In this document: in pieces, positions 8,499-17,453 of the stretch | Layout: every line of letters starts with the position of its first letter | Position numbering within the stretch: the first letter of the stretch is position 1 | Source of the DNA: SZUA-584 sp040768905 | GTDB taxonomy: Bacteria; Bacillota; Clostridia; Christensenellales; SZUA-584 | Direction of reading: 5' to 3' | Length of the DNA: 64,000 nucleotides | NCBI GenBank assembly: GCA_040768905.1 | Contig: JAXGMA010000001.1 | Location: forward strand, 1,240,001-1,304,000 | Notes under the pieces: model-generated | Seen by the model: only the letters and a program-made list of their open reading frames with translations | Database searches by the model: none | Told to the model about the DNA's origin: nothing | Program-made: the position numbers and the translations under genes

Positions 8499-9737
8499 TT
8501 AATCCCAAGATTTCTGTTTTTTAAATGCAATGCAGCTGTTATGACCGCCGAAGCCGAACGAATTGGAAAGCGCATACTGCGTGTCCATCTTTCTTGCCTT
8601 GCCCTTGACGTAATCGAGCCTGCAATTCTCGCTTTCGTTTTTCAGCCCGACCGTTGGCGGGGCTATTCCGGCGTTCAGTGACATCATGGCCATCAGCGCT
8701 TCAAACGCGCCCGCCGCGCCCAGCATATGCCCCGTCATTGATTTTGTGGAGCTGACAAGCAGTTTCTTGGCGTGTTCACCAAAGCAGCTTTCGATGGCCT
8801 TGCTCTCGCATTCATCGTTGAGCGGCGTGCTTGTGCCGTGTGCATTGATGTAGCCCACATCCTTTGGCTCAATGCCTGCATCCTGCATGGCCAGCTGCAT
8901 GGCTTTGATGGCATAAGTCCCGTCCGGGTGCGGTGCAGTGATATGGAACGCATCGCAAGTTTGTCCGTATCCGGAAATCTGGCCGAGAGGTCTCGCGCCG
9001 CGCCTTTTTGCGTGTGCTTCGCTTTCGATCACAAGAAATGCCGCACCTTCCCCCATCACAAACCCGTCTCTGTCTTTGTCAAACGGGATACTTGCTCTTT
9101 TTGGGTCTCTGCTCTCGGAAAGCGCCTGCATCTGGTGGAAGCCCTGGATCGCAAGTTCATTCATCGCAGACTCCGCACCGCCGACAAGTACAGCATCGAG
9201 GCGGCCTTCTTTGACAGCAAGGTATGCTTGCCCTAAGGCGTCAGCGCCTGATGAGCAGGCCGTGACAATGCTCAGGCAAGACCCGTGCAAGCCGTAGCGC
9301 ATGGCTATCATGCCTGCCGCCGTGTTTATGATCGCTTTGGGAATAAACAGCGATGAAATCGTTCTCGGGCCGTCCTGCTTCATCTCATCGTATTGATCGC
9401 AGATGATGTCAAGCCCGCCGATACCGCACCCGAGGATAACCCCGACACGAAAGGGGTCAAAGTCTTTCATGCCGCTTTGTTCCCATGCCTGTATCGCCGA
9501 GATCATTGCCATCTGCGCAAAACGCTCCATACGGTTGGCTTCACGCCTGTTTAAAAACTGCGTCGGATCAAAATTTTTGACCTCGCCTGCCGCATATATC
9601 TCCGTATATTCTTTGTCAAACAGCTCAGGCTCACTGATACCGCATTTGCCGGCGATCGCGTTATCAAAAGCCTCCTTCGCGCTTAATCCGATCGGAGAAA
9701 CCGTACCCATACCCGTTATAATAACTTTATTTCCCAT
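8499..9737 (-). CDS. fabF: 3-oxoacyl-ACP synthase II
   Basis: FabF condenses malonyl-ACP with acyl-ACP in elongation. The thiolase-fold protein of 412 residues has the Cys-His-His triad: TACSSGADAL (Cys near 164), AHGTSTPLND (His near 303) and KSMTGHMLGAAG (His near 340). The gating loop FGFGGHNS sits at the C-terminus. It lies 10 nt before fabZ and follows fabG in the operon. Confidence 0.97.
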   Translation of the reverse strand: MGNKVIITGMGTVSPIGLSAKEAFDNAIAGKCGISEPELFDKEYTEIYAAGEVKNFDPTQFLNRREANRMERFAQMAMISAIQAWEQSGMKDFDPFRVGVILGCGIGGLDIICDQYDEMKQDGPRTISSLFIPKAIINTAAGMIAMRYGLHGSCLSIVTACSSGADALGQAYLAVKEGRLDAVLVGGAESAMNELAIQGFHQMQALSESRDPKRASIPFDKDRDGFVMGEGAAFLVIESEAHAKRRGARPLGQISGYGQTCDAFHITAPHPDGTYAIKAMQLAMQDAGIEPKDVGYINAHGTSTPLNDECESKAIESCFGEHAKKLLVSSTKSMTGHMLGAAGAFEALMAMMSLNAGIAPPTVGLKNESENCRLDYVKGKARKMDTQYALSNSFGFGGHNSCIAFKKQKSWD

Positions 9738-9761
9738 AAAACCTCCAATAACTCAAAGGGC

Positions 9762-10496
9762 TCAAATAACCATTCCGCCGTCAACCACCATGACCTGTCC
9801 CGTGATATAGGCAGCGCTGTCGCTGCAAAGAAAGCCTACGAGATCAGCAACATCTTCAGGTGCCCCAAAACGGCGCATCGGAATAGCTTGTTTCATTTTT
9901 TCTTTTACATCTTCATCAAGGCTGTCCGTCATGGCTGTCGTGATAAAACCAGGCGCAACAGCGTTAACGCACACATTACGCGCGGCCACTTCTTTCGCGC
10001 ATGATTTTGTAAAACCTATAATAGCCGCTTTGGACGCCGCATAATTGGTCTGCCCTGCGTTGCCGATGATACCGACAACAGAAGTGATATTGACGATCCT
10101 TCCCTGCCGCGCTTTTGCCATAAGTGAAACGGCTTCGCGCGTACAATAAAAACAACTGTCCATATTGGCGCGCATGACTGATGTATACTGTTCATCGCTC
10201 ATACGCATCAGCAGCCCGTCATCGGTAAGGCCTGCGTTGTTGACAAGCGCATATATACCGCCGAGAGATGCCACGCATTGCACGATCAGGTTTGCGCAGC
10301 TTTCCGGCTTTGACAGATCCGCCTGAAGCGCCACCGCGTTGCGCCCGAGCTTCTTGATTTCTGCAAGCAGCTCCTGCGCTTTGCTCTCGCCGCGGTTATA
10401 GTGCAGTGCGATATCAAAACCGTCTTGTGCAAGCTTTAAGCTGATTGCCCGGCCGATACCTCCCGAAGCACCTGTGACCAATGCCACCCTGCTCAT
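9762..10496 (-). CDS. fabG: 3-oxoacyl-ACP reductase
   Basis: FabG reduces 3-oxoacyl-ACP with NADPH. This short-chain dehydrogenase has 244 residues, with TGASGGIGRAI as the nucleotide-binding motif, NNAG around residue 88, catalytic Ser in NITSVVGIIG and the YAASKAA Tyr-Lys pair. The start overlaps the fabD stop by 4 nt (ATGA), implying translational coupling. Confidence 0.96.
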   Translation of the reverse strand: MSRVALVTGASGGIGRAISLKLAQDGFDIALHYNRGESKAQELLAEIKKLGRNAVALQADLSKPESCANLIVQCVASLGGIYALVNNAGLTDDGLLMRMSDEQYTSVMRANMDSCFYCTREAVSLMAKARQGRIVNITSVVGIIGNAGQTNYAASKAAIIGFTKSCAKEVAARNVCVNAVAPGFITTAMTDSLDEDVKEKMKQAIPMRRFGAPEDVADLVGFLCSDSAAYITGQVMVVDGGMVI

Positions 10497-11419
10497 CTCG
10501 TTACCCCCTCCGTGTCGATGAATTCTGCAAATGTCGCACGGTCCCTCACCGAAAAGACCTGCGTTTCCTTGTCCACGCGTCGCCTGAGCATCTTGGAGAG
10601 CACGTTTGACGGGCCCACCTCAACGAAGCTTTTTACCCCATTTGCGATCATGTGCTCTGTGCAGCTATGCCAAAGCACTCTTGAACGCATCTGCTGTGCA
10701 AGCAGAGCGCGTATGTCGCTATCCTGCTCGTACAGCTTGCCCATCGCATTGGAATAGACTTTAATAGCCATACCGCCCAGTGTTTCCCCGGTAAGCAGCT
10801 TTAAAAACTCTTTCGCCGCATCATCAAGCAAAGGCGCATGTGAAGGCCCTCTGACAGCCAGCATGGTGACCATCTTTGCGCCCATTTGCTCGAATTCGGG
10901 TTTGAGTTTGTTAAGGTCTTCTGCCCTGCCCGCTATCACCGTCTGCAGATCAGACAAATGGTTCGCAAGATAAACATCATGGCAGCTTTCAATAGTTTGC
11001 TCTATCTGATGCGCCGTTAACCCTATCACGGAGAGCATCCCGCCCGTTCCTTCAGGAAATGCTTCATCCATGATGCGGCCTCTTTTGCGCACAAGCGCTG
11101 CGCATTGCTCAGGATTAAACACACCTGACGCACACAAAGCGCTGTATTCGCCCAGGGAGAGGCCGGCGCACACATCCGGCATAAAACCCTTTGATTTGAG
11201 TAAAGCAAACAATGAGATGCTGTGTGCAAATATGGCGGGCTGCACAACTTCGCTCTCATTCATGCCGTGCCCTTCAAAGCACGCTGATTTTAAATCCAGT
11301 TCTGATCCCTTAGAACATGCGTCAAACGTATTTTTATAAACGGTATAATGATCGTATAAGTCCTGGCCCATGCCAACCGTCTGCGCACCTTGTCCGGGAA
11401 ACAAAAATGCTCTTAGCAA
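10493..11419 (-). CDS. fabD: Malonyl-CoA:ACP transacylase
   Basis: FabD moves malonyl from CoA to ACP. The 308-residue alpha/beta hydrolase-like protein starts with FLFPGQGAQTVGMGQ; the active serine lies in GLSLGEYSAL (near residue 91). Leu replaces the more common His before that Ser, a variant also common in clostridial FabD. The catalytic His is in VRGPSHAPLL (near residue 201), and VEVGPSNVLSKML closes the family pattern. It lies between fabK and fabG. Confidence 0.95.
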   Translation of the reverse strand: MLRAFLFPGQGAQTVGMGQDLYDHYTVYKNTFDACSKGSELDLKSACFEGHGMNESEVVQPAIFAHSISLFALLKSKGFMPDVCAGLSLGEYSALCASGVFNPEQCAALVRKRGRIMDEAFPEGTGGMLSVIGLTAHQIEQTIESCHDVYLANHLSDLQTVIAGRAEDLNKLKPEFEQMGAKMVTMLAVRGPSHAPLLDDAAKEFLKLLTGETLGGMAIKVYSNAMGKLYEQDSDIRALLAQQMRSRVLWHSCTEHMIANGVKSFVEVGPSNVLSKMLRRRVDKETQVFSVRDRATFAEFIDTEGVTR

Positions 11420-11432
11420 CCTTTAACCTCCG

Positions 11433-12377
11433 TCAATCCTTAAATACACGGCCACATATCTCACGCAAACACGTTTCGTCAAACAACTCGGCGATGATCT
11501 CTGCCGCCGGCTGTATGCGATCGATCAGGCAAGCACACTGACCTGCCATAAAAGAGCCGCTTTCTTTGTCACCGCACTGCACCGCACGCTGCAGCGAACC
11601 CTCTCCAAGCATTTCAAGTTTTTTGACCGCATCTTCTTCATACTCGATCTGTGCAAGCTTGCGCGCAAGCGGGCTGCGAAGAATGCGTACGGGATGCCCC
11701 GTCACGCGCCCTGTGACCTTGCTGTCAATATCCCTTGCTTTGATGACGCGCGCCTTATACTCTTCATGCACTGAGCATTCTTTGGCCAGCAAAAACCGGG
11801 TTCCCACCTGTACGCCCTTTGCGCCGAGGCAAAAAGCCGCTGCCACTGTTTGTGCGTCGCAAATCCCGCCGGCCGCGACAACAGGCAGTTTCACGCTGCG
11901 CACAACGTTCGGGACGAGCACCATCGTCGTGAGTTCTCCGATATGGCCGCCTGCTTCGCTGCCCTCAGCGATGATAAAATCAACACCCCTTTTTTGCATC
12001 ATGACCGCCAATGCACGGCTTGCCACCACAGGAGCCACAAGGCATCCTGCATTTTTCCATCTTGCGATATACTGCGAAGGGTCCCCCGCGCCTGTTGTGA
12101 CGACCGGCACGCGCTTTGTGCAGGCCAGCTCTGCCACATCTTTCGCGTTGGGGCTCAATAACATCACGTTAAGCCCAAACGGCTTGTCGGTTTGTTCACG
12201 TACAAGATCGATTTGTTCGCTGACCCATTCGGGCGGCGCATTGCCTGCTGCAATCACGCCAAGCCCTCCGGCCTTGGATACAGCGGCTGCAAGGCCGGCG
12301 TCAGAAACCCAAGCCATGCCGCCTTGTATCACAGGATAATCAATGCCAAGCAGCTCGCAAATGCTGCCATTAAGCAT
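11433..12377 (-). CDS. fabK: Enoyl-ACP reductase II (FMN-dependent)
   Basis: FabK performs the final NAD(P)H-dependent reduction of enoyl-ACP using FMN. The TIM-barrel protein has 314 residues with the FabK/nitronate monooxygenase pattern: YPVIQGGMAWVSDAGLAAAVS at the N-terminus, EGSEAGGHIGE (phosphate-binding loop and conserved His) near residue 140, and PVVAAGGICDAQTV. Its place inside the fab operon argues for FabK over nitronate monooxygenase. The start overlaps the acpP stop by 8 nt. No FabI, FabL or FabV gene is visible in the window. Confidence 0.94.
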   Translation of the reverse strand: MLNGSICELLGIDYPVIQGGMAWVSDAGLAAAVSKAGGLGVIAAGNAPPEWVSEQIDLVREQTDKPFGLNVMLLSPNAKDVAELACTKRVPVVTTGAGDPSQYIARWKNAGCLVAPVVASRALAVMMQKRGVDFIIAEGSEAGGHIGELTTMVLVPNVVRSVKLPVVAAGGICDAQTVAAAFCLGAKGVQVGTRFLLAKECSVHEEYKARVIKARDIDSKVTGRVTGHPVRILRSPLARKLAQIEYEEDAVKKLEMLGEGSLQRAVQCGDKESGSFMAGQCACLIDRIQPAAEIIAELFDETCLREICGRVFKD

Positions 12378-12600
12378 TCTTTTTCTCTTCCAAATAGGCG
12401 ATCAGTTTGCCGACTGTGGTGAGATCTTTTGCATCTTCGTTCGGGATTTTGATGCCGGTTTCTTTTTCAAGATCGATCAGCATTTCAACCATATCGAGTG
12501 AATCCATTTCGAAATCCTCGACAAAGCGTGAATCCATTGTGATCTCTTCCTTCTTGAGCCCAAGCTGTTCTACCAGATTTTTGACAATGATGTCTTGCAT
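12370..12600 (-). CDS. acpP: Acyl carrier protein
   Basis: Acyl carrier protein of 76 residues, the soluble carrier of growing acyl chains. The phosphopantetheine attachment Ser lies in EMDSLDMVEML (near residue 35). The protein is strongly acidic, as usual. It sits between fabH and fabK, and its stop overlaps the fabK start. Confidence 0.97.
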   Translation of the reverse strand: MQDIIVKNLVEQLGLKKEEITMDSRFVEDFEMDSLDMVEMLIDLEKETGIKIPNEDAKDLTTVGKLIAYLEEKKNA

Positions 12601-12618
12601 TTTTTTATCCTCCGTTTT

Positions 12619-13590
12619 TTATATTGTCCAATCTATCACCACTCCGCCATACGTCAGACCCGCGCCGAAGCCGACAAGCGCCACACGGTCGCCCTTTTTC
12701 AGCCAGCCCTTATTATACGCATCGCACAGGGCTATCGGTATGGTTGCAGAGGAAGTATTGGCATACTGACTAATGTTTAAAAAGAACTGGCTTTTTTTCA
12801 AGCTCATTTTTCTTCTCACGTAATCGATTATTTTTTCATTCGCCTGATGCGGGATGATTTTTGTATACGGTTTGTCTTTGCACATTTTGAGAAGCTTACG
12901 CAGCGTTTCTTCAACGGCATTCGTGGCAAAGGCAAACACTTCTGAACCCTTCATTTTTAAGTATTGCATTGGGTTTTGCGAAATACACCTAAACGGTGTT
13001 GCACGCAGCTCTTTTTTGATATAAAGCACATCTTCTCTGTCCGGAATACCGCCCAGAATGGGGTAATGCATGCAACTCTGTGCACTTTTTTTCAGCACTA
13101 CGGCGCCCGCGCCGTCTCCAAATAACACGCAGGTCGCGCGGTCTGTCCAATCGGCATAATAGGAAAGAGCCTCGCTCGCAATGACCAGTACGGCATTAAG
13201 ATTCAAGGTGTCCATCAGGCTCGCAGCAGTCACAAGGCCGTAGATATAGCCCGTACAGCCGGCCGAAACATCCATGCAGGGGCAGTCGATATCCAGCTCC
13301 TTTTGGATAAGGCTTGCTATCGAGGGTGTTAAATACTCTCCGGTTACAGTGCTCAAAACGATCAGGCCGATCTCGCTTTTATCAATACCCGCCTGTTCTA
13401 TCGCCATACACGCCGCTTTATAGCCAAGCTCCACAGTCGTCTCTTTTGTGATCACATGCCGTGTGCTGATTCCCGTACGTTTTATGATCCACTCATCGCT
13501 GGTTTCAACGAGCTTTTCAAGATCACTGTTCGTTAAGATTTTTTCAGGCACGCAACATGCGATGCCTGCCAATTCTACTGAAGCCATCAA
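12619..13590 (-). CDS. fabH: 3-oxoacyl-ACP synthase III
   Basis: FabH starts fatty-acid synthesis by condensing an acyl-CoA with malonyl-ACP. It has 323 residues with the triad Cys in VSAGCTGYIYG (near 113), His in IIPHQAN (near 247) and Asn in YANTSSATIP (near 277). The first codon can be the TTG at 13590 or the ATG at 13587. The GAGAGGA ribosome binding site inside the accA tail is 9 nt from the TTG and 12 from the ATG, so the two cannot be separated; the difference is one residue. Confidence 0.96.
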   Translation of the reverse strand: MMASVELAGIACCVPEKILTNSDLEKLVETSDEWIIKRTGISTRHVITKETTVELGYKAACMAIEQAGIDKSEIGLIVLSTVTGEYLTPSIASLIQKELDIDCPCMDVSAGCTGYIYGLVTAASLMDTLNLNAVLVIASEALSYYADWTDRATCVLFGDGAGAVVLKKSAQSCMHYPILGGIPDREDVLYIKKELRATPFRCISQNPMQYLKMKGSEVFAFATNAVEETLRKLLKMCKDKPYTKIIPHQANEKIIDYVRRKMSLKKSQFFLNISQYANTSSATIPIALCDAYNKGWLKKGDRVALVGFGAGLTYGGVVIDWTI

Positions 13591-13594
13591 TTTA

Positions 13595-14422
13595 TTAAAG
13601 TCCTCTCATCCCTAAGAATTTTTCGTGTCTTTTCTCTACCAGCCTGTTGACCGGTATTTTTGTCAATTGCCGCAGAATCGTCACACACTCGTTTCTTATC
13701 TCTTCAACACTTTTATCCATGTTGAAACGGTCAAAACCCTCCGGCTCTTTGATTACTTTATCGACGATTTGAAATTTTTTGAGGTTATTGGCGGTCAGCT
13801 TTAAGTTTTCAGCTGCTTCCTGCGCCAGAGAGCTGTCCTTAAATAATATGGAGGCGCATCCCTCCGGTGAAATGACTGAAAAATAACTGTTTTCCATCAT
13901 GATCAATCTGTCCGACAATGACAGCGCAAGCGCGCCGCCGCTGCCTCCTTCACCGATAATGATAGATATGACAGGCGTTTTGAGCTCAGCCATCACTTTT
14001 AAATGCTGCGCAATAATCAGTCCCTGCCCGCGCGCTTCAGCTTCAACACCCGGAAATGCGCCCGGCGTATCCACCAGGCAGATCACAGGCCGCCCGAACT
14101 TTTCAGCCTGTGCAAGGGCGCGCATGGATTTTCGGTACCCTTCAGGATGCGGCATGCCGAAATTGCACAGCATACGTTCCTCAAGCGTGTGCCCTTTTTG
14201 CTGCCCGATGACCGTGACAGGCCAGTCCTCAAACCAGGCTATGGCTGTAATGATGGAAGGATCGTCCCCATAACAGCGATCGCCCCTTGTTTCAAACACA
14301 CAGCGGAAGAGCTTGTCGATATAATCCCTTGCCTGCGGCCTATTCTCTTTGCGCGCGTTCCTGACTCTTTCCCACGGCTTTTCAGGTACGTTTATAATAT
14401 CAACATCTTTTGAAGACATCAT
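13595..14422 (-). CDS. accA: Acetyl-CoA carboxylase carboxyltransferase subunit alpha
   Basis: AccA pairs with AccD to transfer the carboxyl group from carboxybiotin to acetyl-CoA, making malonyl-CoA. It has 275 residues, with PWERVRNARKENRPQARDYI at the N-terminus and the crotonase-fold core GEGGSGGALALSLSDR near residue 160. SPEGCASILFKDS is a family landmark. The sequence begins ATGATG and overlaps the accD TGA. Confidence 0.95.
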   Translation of the reverse strand: MMSSKDVDIINVPEKPWERVRNARKENRPQARDYIDKLFRCVFETRGDRCYGDDPSIITAIAWFEDWPVTVIGQQKGHTLEERMLCNFGMPHPEGYRKSMRALAQAEKFGRPVICLVDTPGAFPGVEAEARGQGLIIAQHLKVMAELKTPVISIIIGEGGSGGALALSLSDRLIMMENSYFSVISPEGCASILFKDSSLAQEAAENLKLTANNLKKFQIVDKVIKEPEGFDRFNMDKSVEEIRNECVTILRQLTKIPVNRLVEKRHEKFLGMRGL

Positions 14423-15288
14423 TCCGACTTCCCTTTTATATGTTTTTGAGTTGCAATGTCATGCTTGCAGTGAAGAAAAAGAATATCTGCAAGCGTATCG
14501 CGCATATCTTTTCTGTCCACGATACGGTCAATAAGACCGTTCTCATAAAGAAATTCAGCCGACTGAAAGCCCTCCGGCAGTTTGTCATTAACGGTCTGCT
14601 GTATCACGCGCGGGCCTGCAAACCCGATCAAAGCTTTTGGCTCGGCGATCGTGATGTCTCCCTGCATGGCAAAACTCGCCGTCACACCGCCCGTGGTCGG
14701 GTGGGTCAACACATTGACATGCAGCAGCTTATGCCTACTGTGGCGCGCAAACGCAATGGTCGTGCGCGACATCTGAAGCAACGAATGGATGCCCTCCTGC
14801 ATACGCGCGCCGCCCGATGCGCAGAAAATGATGAGCGGCAGCTCATTGACGATGGCAAACTGCGTGATGATGACGATCTTCTCACCCACCACGGTCCCCA
14901 TGCTGCCCATCATAAAGTATGAGTCCATCACGGCCATTGCCGTCCTAAATCCTTTGATGGTGGCTTTGCCTATCACCACACCTTCCTGCATATTCGATTT
15001 TGTCTTTTCTGTCGCTATCTTGGTCTTATAACCGGGAAAAGACAGCGGGTCCTTGCTCTCGGCCTCGCGCTCGATCTCAATGAAGCTTCCGGAATCCACG
15101 ATGGCGTCTATCCTTTTATATGCCGGCTGGCGGAACAGAAAACCGCAAAAAAGACACGTTGAATTGTTTGCGTGCACGATTTCCGCCATCATGTTTCTGC
15201 CGCAGCCCCCGCAGGCAAGCATTTGCACATCAGCTTTTACAGAAGCTTTTTCGGCTTTTGTTTTAATTTTTTCTTTAAACAGATCCAT
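14419..15288 (-). CDS. accD: Acetyl-CoA carboxylase carboxyltransferase subunit beta
   Basis: AccD is the second carboxyltransferase subunit. The N-terminal zinc ribbon is visible as two CxxC pairs (CGGCGRN and CLFCGF, residues about 27-49). The carboxyltransferase core follows with GASGGARMQEG, QMSRTTIAFA and the glycine-rich TGGVTASFAMQGD. The frame is open to 15429 but overlaps accC heavily; the ATG at 15288 gives 289 residues, the usual length, and overlaps the accC end by only 14 nt. Confidence 0.95.
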   Translation of the reverse strand: MDLFKEKIKTKAEKASVKADVQMLACGGCGRNMMAEIVHANNSTCLFCGFLFRQPAYKRIDAIVDSGSFIEIEREAESKDPLSFPGYKTKIATEKTKSNMQEGVVIGKATIKGFRTAMAVMDSYFMMGSMGTVVGEKIVIITQFAIVNELPLIIFCASGGARMQEGIHSLLQMSRTTIAFARHSRHKLLHVNVLTHPTTGGVTASFAMQGDITIAEPKALIGFAGPRVIQQTVNDKLPEGFQSAEFLYENGLIDRIVDRKDMRDTLADILFLHCKHDIATQKHIKGKSE

Positions 15289-16645
15289 GTCCGCCCCCGT
15301 TAAAGCGCTTAAAAAACTCCTGTTCGATCCATTGGGTATGCACATTGCCGGAAGCAAAATCGGCTTCCATGAGCATCTTTTTGGCAAACTCTTTGTTATG
15401 GCTGATTCCGTCAATATGAATCTCGTCAAGCGCAGCGAGGCTCAAAGCGATGGCCTCATGCCGGTCGTCTCCAAAGCAAATCAGCTTTAAGACCATAGAA
15501 TCATAATACGGCGATATCTCATCTCCCGACTGAAAACCGGTATCTATACGCACGCCATAGCCGGCCGGCAAACTCATATTACTGATGATGCCCGGAGACG
15601 GCCGGAAGTTTTGGGACACGTCTTCGGCGTTGATCCTGCATTCGATCGCATGCCCTCTTTGAGTTATCTTTTCCTGCCGGACAGCAAGATGATGCCCGAG
15701 TGCGACCTGTATTTGCGCTTTAATGAGATCCACACCGTATACACATTCGGTCACCGGGTGTTCGACCTGTATGCGTGTATTCATTTCCATGAAATAAAAC
15801 ACATTATCGTCCGTGAGCAGAAACTCCACCGTGCCTGCGTTTTTGTAGCCTACGCGTTTGGCAATCTCAACAGCCGTCTTCTGAATGTCATCAAGCACTT
15901 TTGGGTCAATGTTGACGGCGGGCGCTTCCTCGAGCAGTTTTTGGTTCTTGCGCTGCAGGCTGCATTCTCTTGTGCCGAAATGCAGTGTGTTGCCGTGTGC
16001 ATCGGCCAGAACCTGCACTTCGATATGCCGCGCTTTGGCAAGATAGGCTTCGATATATACGCTTTTGTCGCCGAATGCCATTTCCGCCTCGCGGCACACG
16101 AGCGGATACTCGCGCTCTAAATCTTCCATGCAGCCAAGGATACGGATGCCCTTGCCGCCGCCGCCTTTTGATGCTTTGATCATAAGCGGAAATCCCACAT
16201 TCTTTGCGGCGCTGACAGCCTCTTTGAGCGTGCTGACCACACCTTGCGATCCCGGCACGACAGGGAAACCGTTGTCTATCATAAACTGTCTTGCTTTTTG
16301 CTTGTCACCCATCAGGCGCATGGCATCAGGATCCGGGCCGATAAAGCGTATGCCCGCCTCCCCGCAGGCTTCTGCGAAAGGAGCGCTCTCAGCCAAAAAA
16401 CCCACGCCTGGGTGGATCAACCCTGCACCATATGCTTTTGCTGCCGCGATGATGCTCTCGATATTCAGATAGCTTTTCTCCGCAGGCCTTGGCCCGACGC
16501 ACACTCTCACATCAGCGAGACGCGTATGCATGCTTCCAGCATCATTCTCGGCATATACGGCGACAGTGGACAACCCGAGTTTTTTGCATGTACGTATGAT
16601 TCGGACCGCGATCTCGCCTCTGTTGGCTATCAGCACCGTTTCCAT
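15275..16645 (-). CDS. accC: Acetyl-CoA carboxylase, biotin carboxylase subunit
   Basis: AccC carboxylates biotin on AccB with ATP and bicarbonate. The ATP-grasp protein of 456 residues starts METVLIANRGEIAVRIIRT. The glycine-rich ATP loop KASKGGGGKGIRI lies near residue 160, with FMEMNTRIQVEHPVTE near 285. The frame extends upstream to 16723, but the canonical N-terminus and the 1-nt gap to accB fix the start at 16645. Confidence 0.97.
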   Translation of the reverse strand: METVLIANRGEIAVRIIRTCKKLGLSTVAVYAENDAGSMHTRLADVRVCVGPRPAEKSYLNIESIIAAAKAYGAGLIHPGVGFLAESAPFAEACGEAGIRFIGPDPDAMRLMGDKQKARQFMIDNGFPVVPGSQGVVSTLKEAVSAAKNVGFPLMIKASKGGGGKGIRILGCMEDLEREYPLVCREAEMAFGDKSVYIEAYLAKARHIEVQVLADAHGNTLHFGTRECSLQRKNQKLLEEAPAVNIDPKVLDDIQKTAVEIAKRVGYKNAGTVEFLLTDDNVFYFMEMNTRIQVEHPVTECVYGVDLIKAQIQVALGHHLAVRQEKITQRGHAIECRINAEDVSQNFRPSPGIISNMSLPAGYGVRIDTGFQSGDEISPYYDSMVLKLICFGDDRHEAIALSLAALDEIHIDGISHNKEFAKKMLMEADFASGNVHTQWIEQEFFKRFNGGGHGSV

Positions 16646-16646
16646 A

Positions 16647-17114
16647 TCAGTCAGCCTTTGCGTATCTGAAAAGCGCATCGTTCGCTTTAATCGTTTGTCC
16701 GTCTTCCGCCAGCACGCGTTCAATCACACCTGCCTTAGGCGCACAGATCTCATTCATCATCTTCATAGCCTCTATGATGCAAAGCGGTTCACTTTTCGAA
16801 ACTTTTTGGCCCTCTTCGACAAACGGCCTGACGCCTGGCTCCTTTGCTACATAAAATACTCCGGAAATGGGCGCAAAAACGATATCATCGCCAGCCACTT
16901 CCGCTGTGTTCGATTTTTGAGGAGTTTCTAACGTTTCGGCAGCAACAGGTATCTCAATGACCGTCTCCTGACATGCAGCGGCCGGTTTTGGCGTTGCCGT
17001 GCCTGCGCAGTTTCTCTCAAGTCTCAATGTAAAATCATCCGTTTTTATTTCAATTTTATCAAAAGAAGATTTTTCAGCTTTAATGATCAAATCATAGATT
17101 TTATCTATTTCCAT
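16647..17114 (-). CDS. accB: Biotin carboxyl carrier protein
   Basis: AccB is the biotin carrier of acetyl-CoA carboxylase. It has 155 residues: a short N-terminal domain (IYDLIIKAEKSSFDKIEIK), a Pro/Ala-rich linker, and a C-terminal biotinyl domain with CIIEAMKMMNEI, where the Lys between the two Met residues is biotinylated. An AAAGGG ribosome binding site precedes it. It is the first gene of the 11-gene fatty-acid operon. Confidence 0.96.
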   Translation of the reverse strand: MEIDKIYDLIIKAEKSSFDKIEIKTDDFTLRLERNCAGTATPKPAAACQETVIEIPVAAETLETPQKSNTAEVAGDDIVFAPISGVFYVAKEPGVRPFVEEGQKVSKSEPLCIIEAMKMMNEICAPKAGVIERVLAEDGQTIKANDALFRYAKAD

Positions 17115-17167
17115 AAGCTTTCCCTTTCAAAAACGGTCTCGTGTTTTATGCGCAGACACAAATCGAA

Positions 17168-17182
17168 GTTAGCTATGCTAAC
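17168..17182. promoter_or_regulatory. Perfect palindrome in the accB leader, candidate operator
   Basis: GTTAGC TAT GCTAAC has 6-bp arms with a 3-nt centre. It lies just after the predicted transcription start of the fatty-acid operon, about +11 to +25. Known fatty-acid repressors such as FapR bind near the start site at TTAG...CTAA inverted sites; only the outer half-sites resemble that motif here. Confidence 0.5.
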
Positions 17183-17199
17183 AAGCATACACCTACGCA

Positions 17200-17228
17200 A
17201 TAATACCGTGCGCGCGTTTATCTGTCAA
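17200..17228 (-). promoter_or_regulatory. SigA promoter of the acc-fab operon
   Basis: On the minus strand a perfect TTGACA (17228-17223), a 17-nt spacer and TATTAT (17205-17200) lie 86 nt upstream of accB. Confidence 0.8.
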
Positions 17229-17453
17229 TGTGCAATACTGGATAATTGTGATGGAAAAACCAAAGGCTAAGCGAAGAATACAGCACTTGCGCTTTGAGAT
17301 TCATCAAATTTTCCTGTAATTGCGCCCAAATTGCCGTCTTCTGCCCGAATTTGTTTAGTTTCATTTAAGAATATTCATAGATTTATCGGGCTGGAATTTA
17401 TAAATTTTTAACATATTTTTAATCATTGCTCTCTCTTTTTTTGTGCACAGCAC
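17229..17453. other. Intergenic stretch without recognised gene
   Basis: AT-rich sequence between the acc-fab promoter and the end of the redox operon. No open frame with a ribosome binding site, no RNA gene and no convincing terminator is visible. A T-rich tract lies near 17410-17440. Confidence 0.5.

Noticed and set aside
11566..12339. 257-codon plus-strand open frame opposite fabK
   Set aside because: Shadow of fabK caused by codon bias; Ser/Pro/Thr-rich composition and no ribosome binding site.
14003..14922. Plus-strand open frames opposite accA and accD (136 and 170 codons)
   Set aside because: Antisense shadows of strongly conserved acc genes without translation signals.
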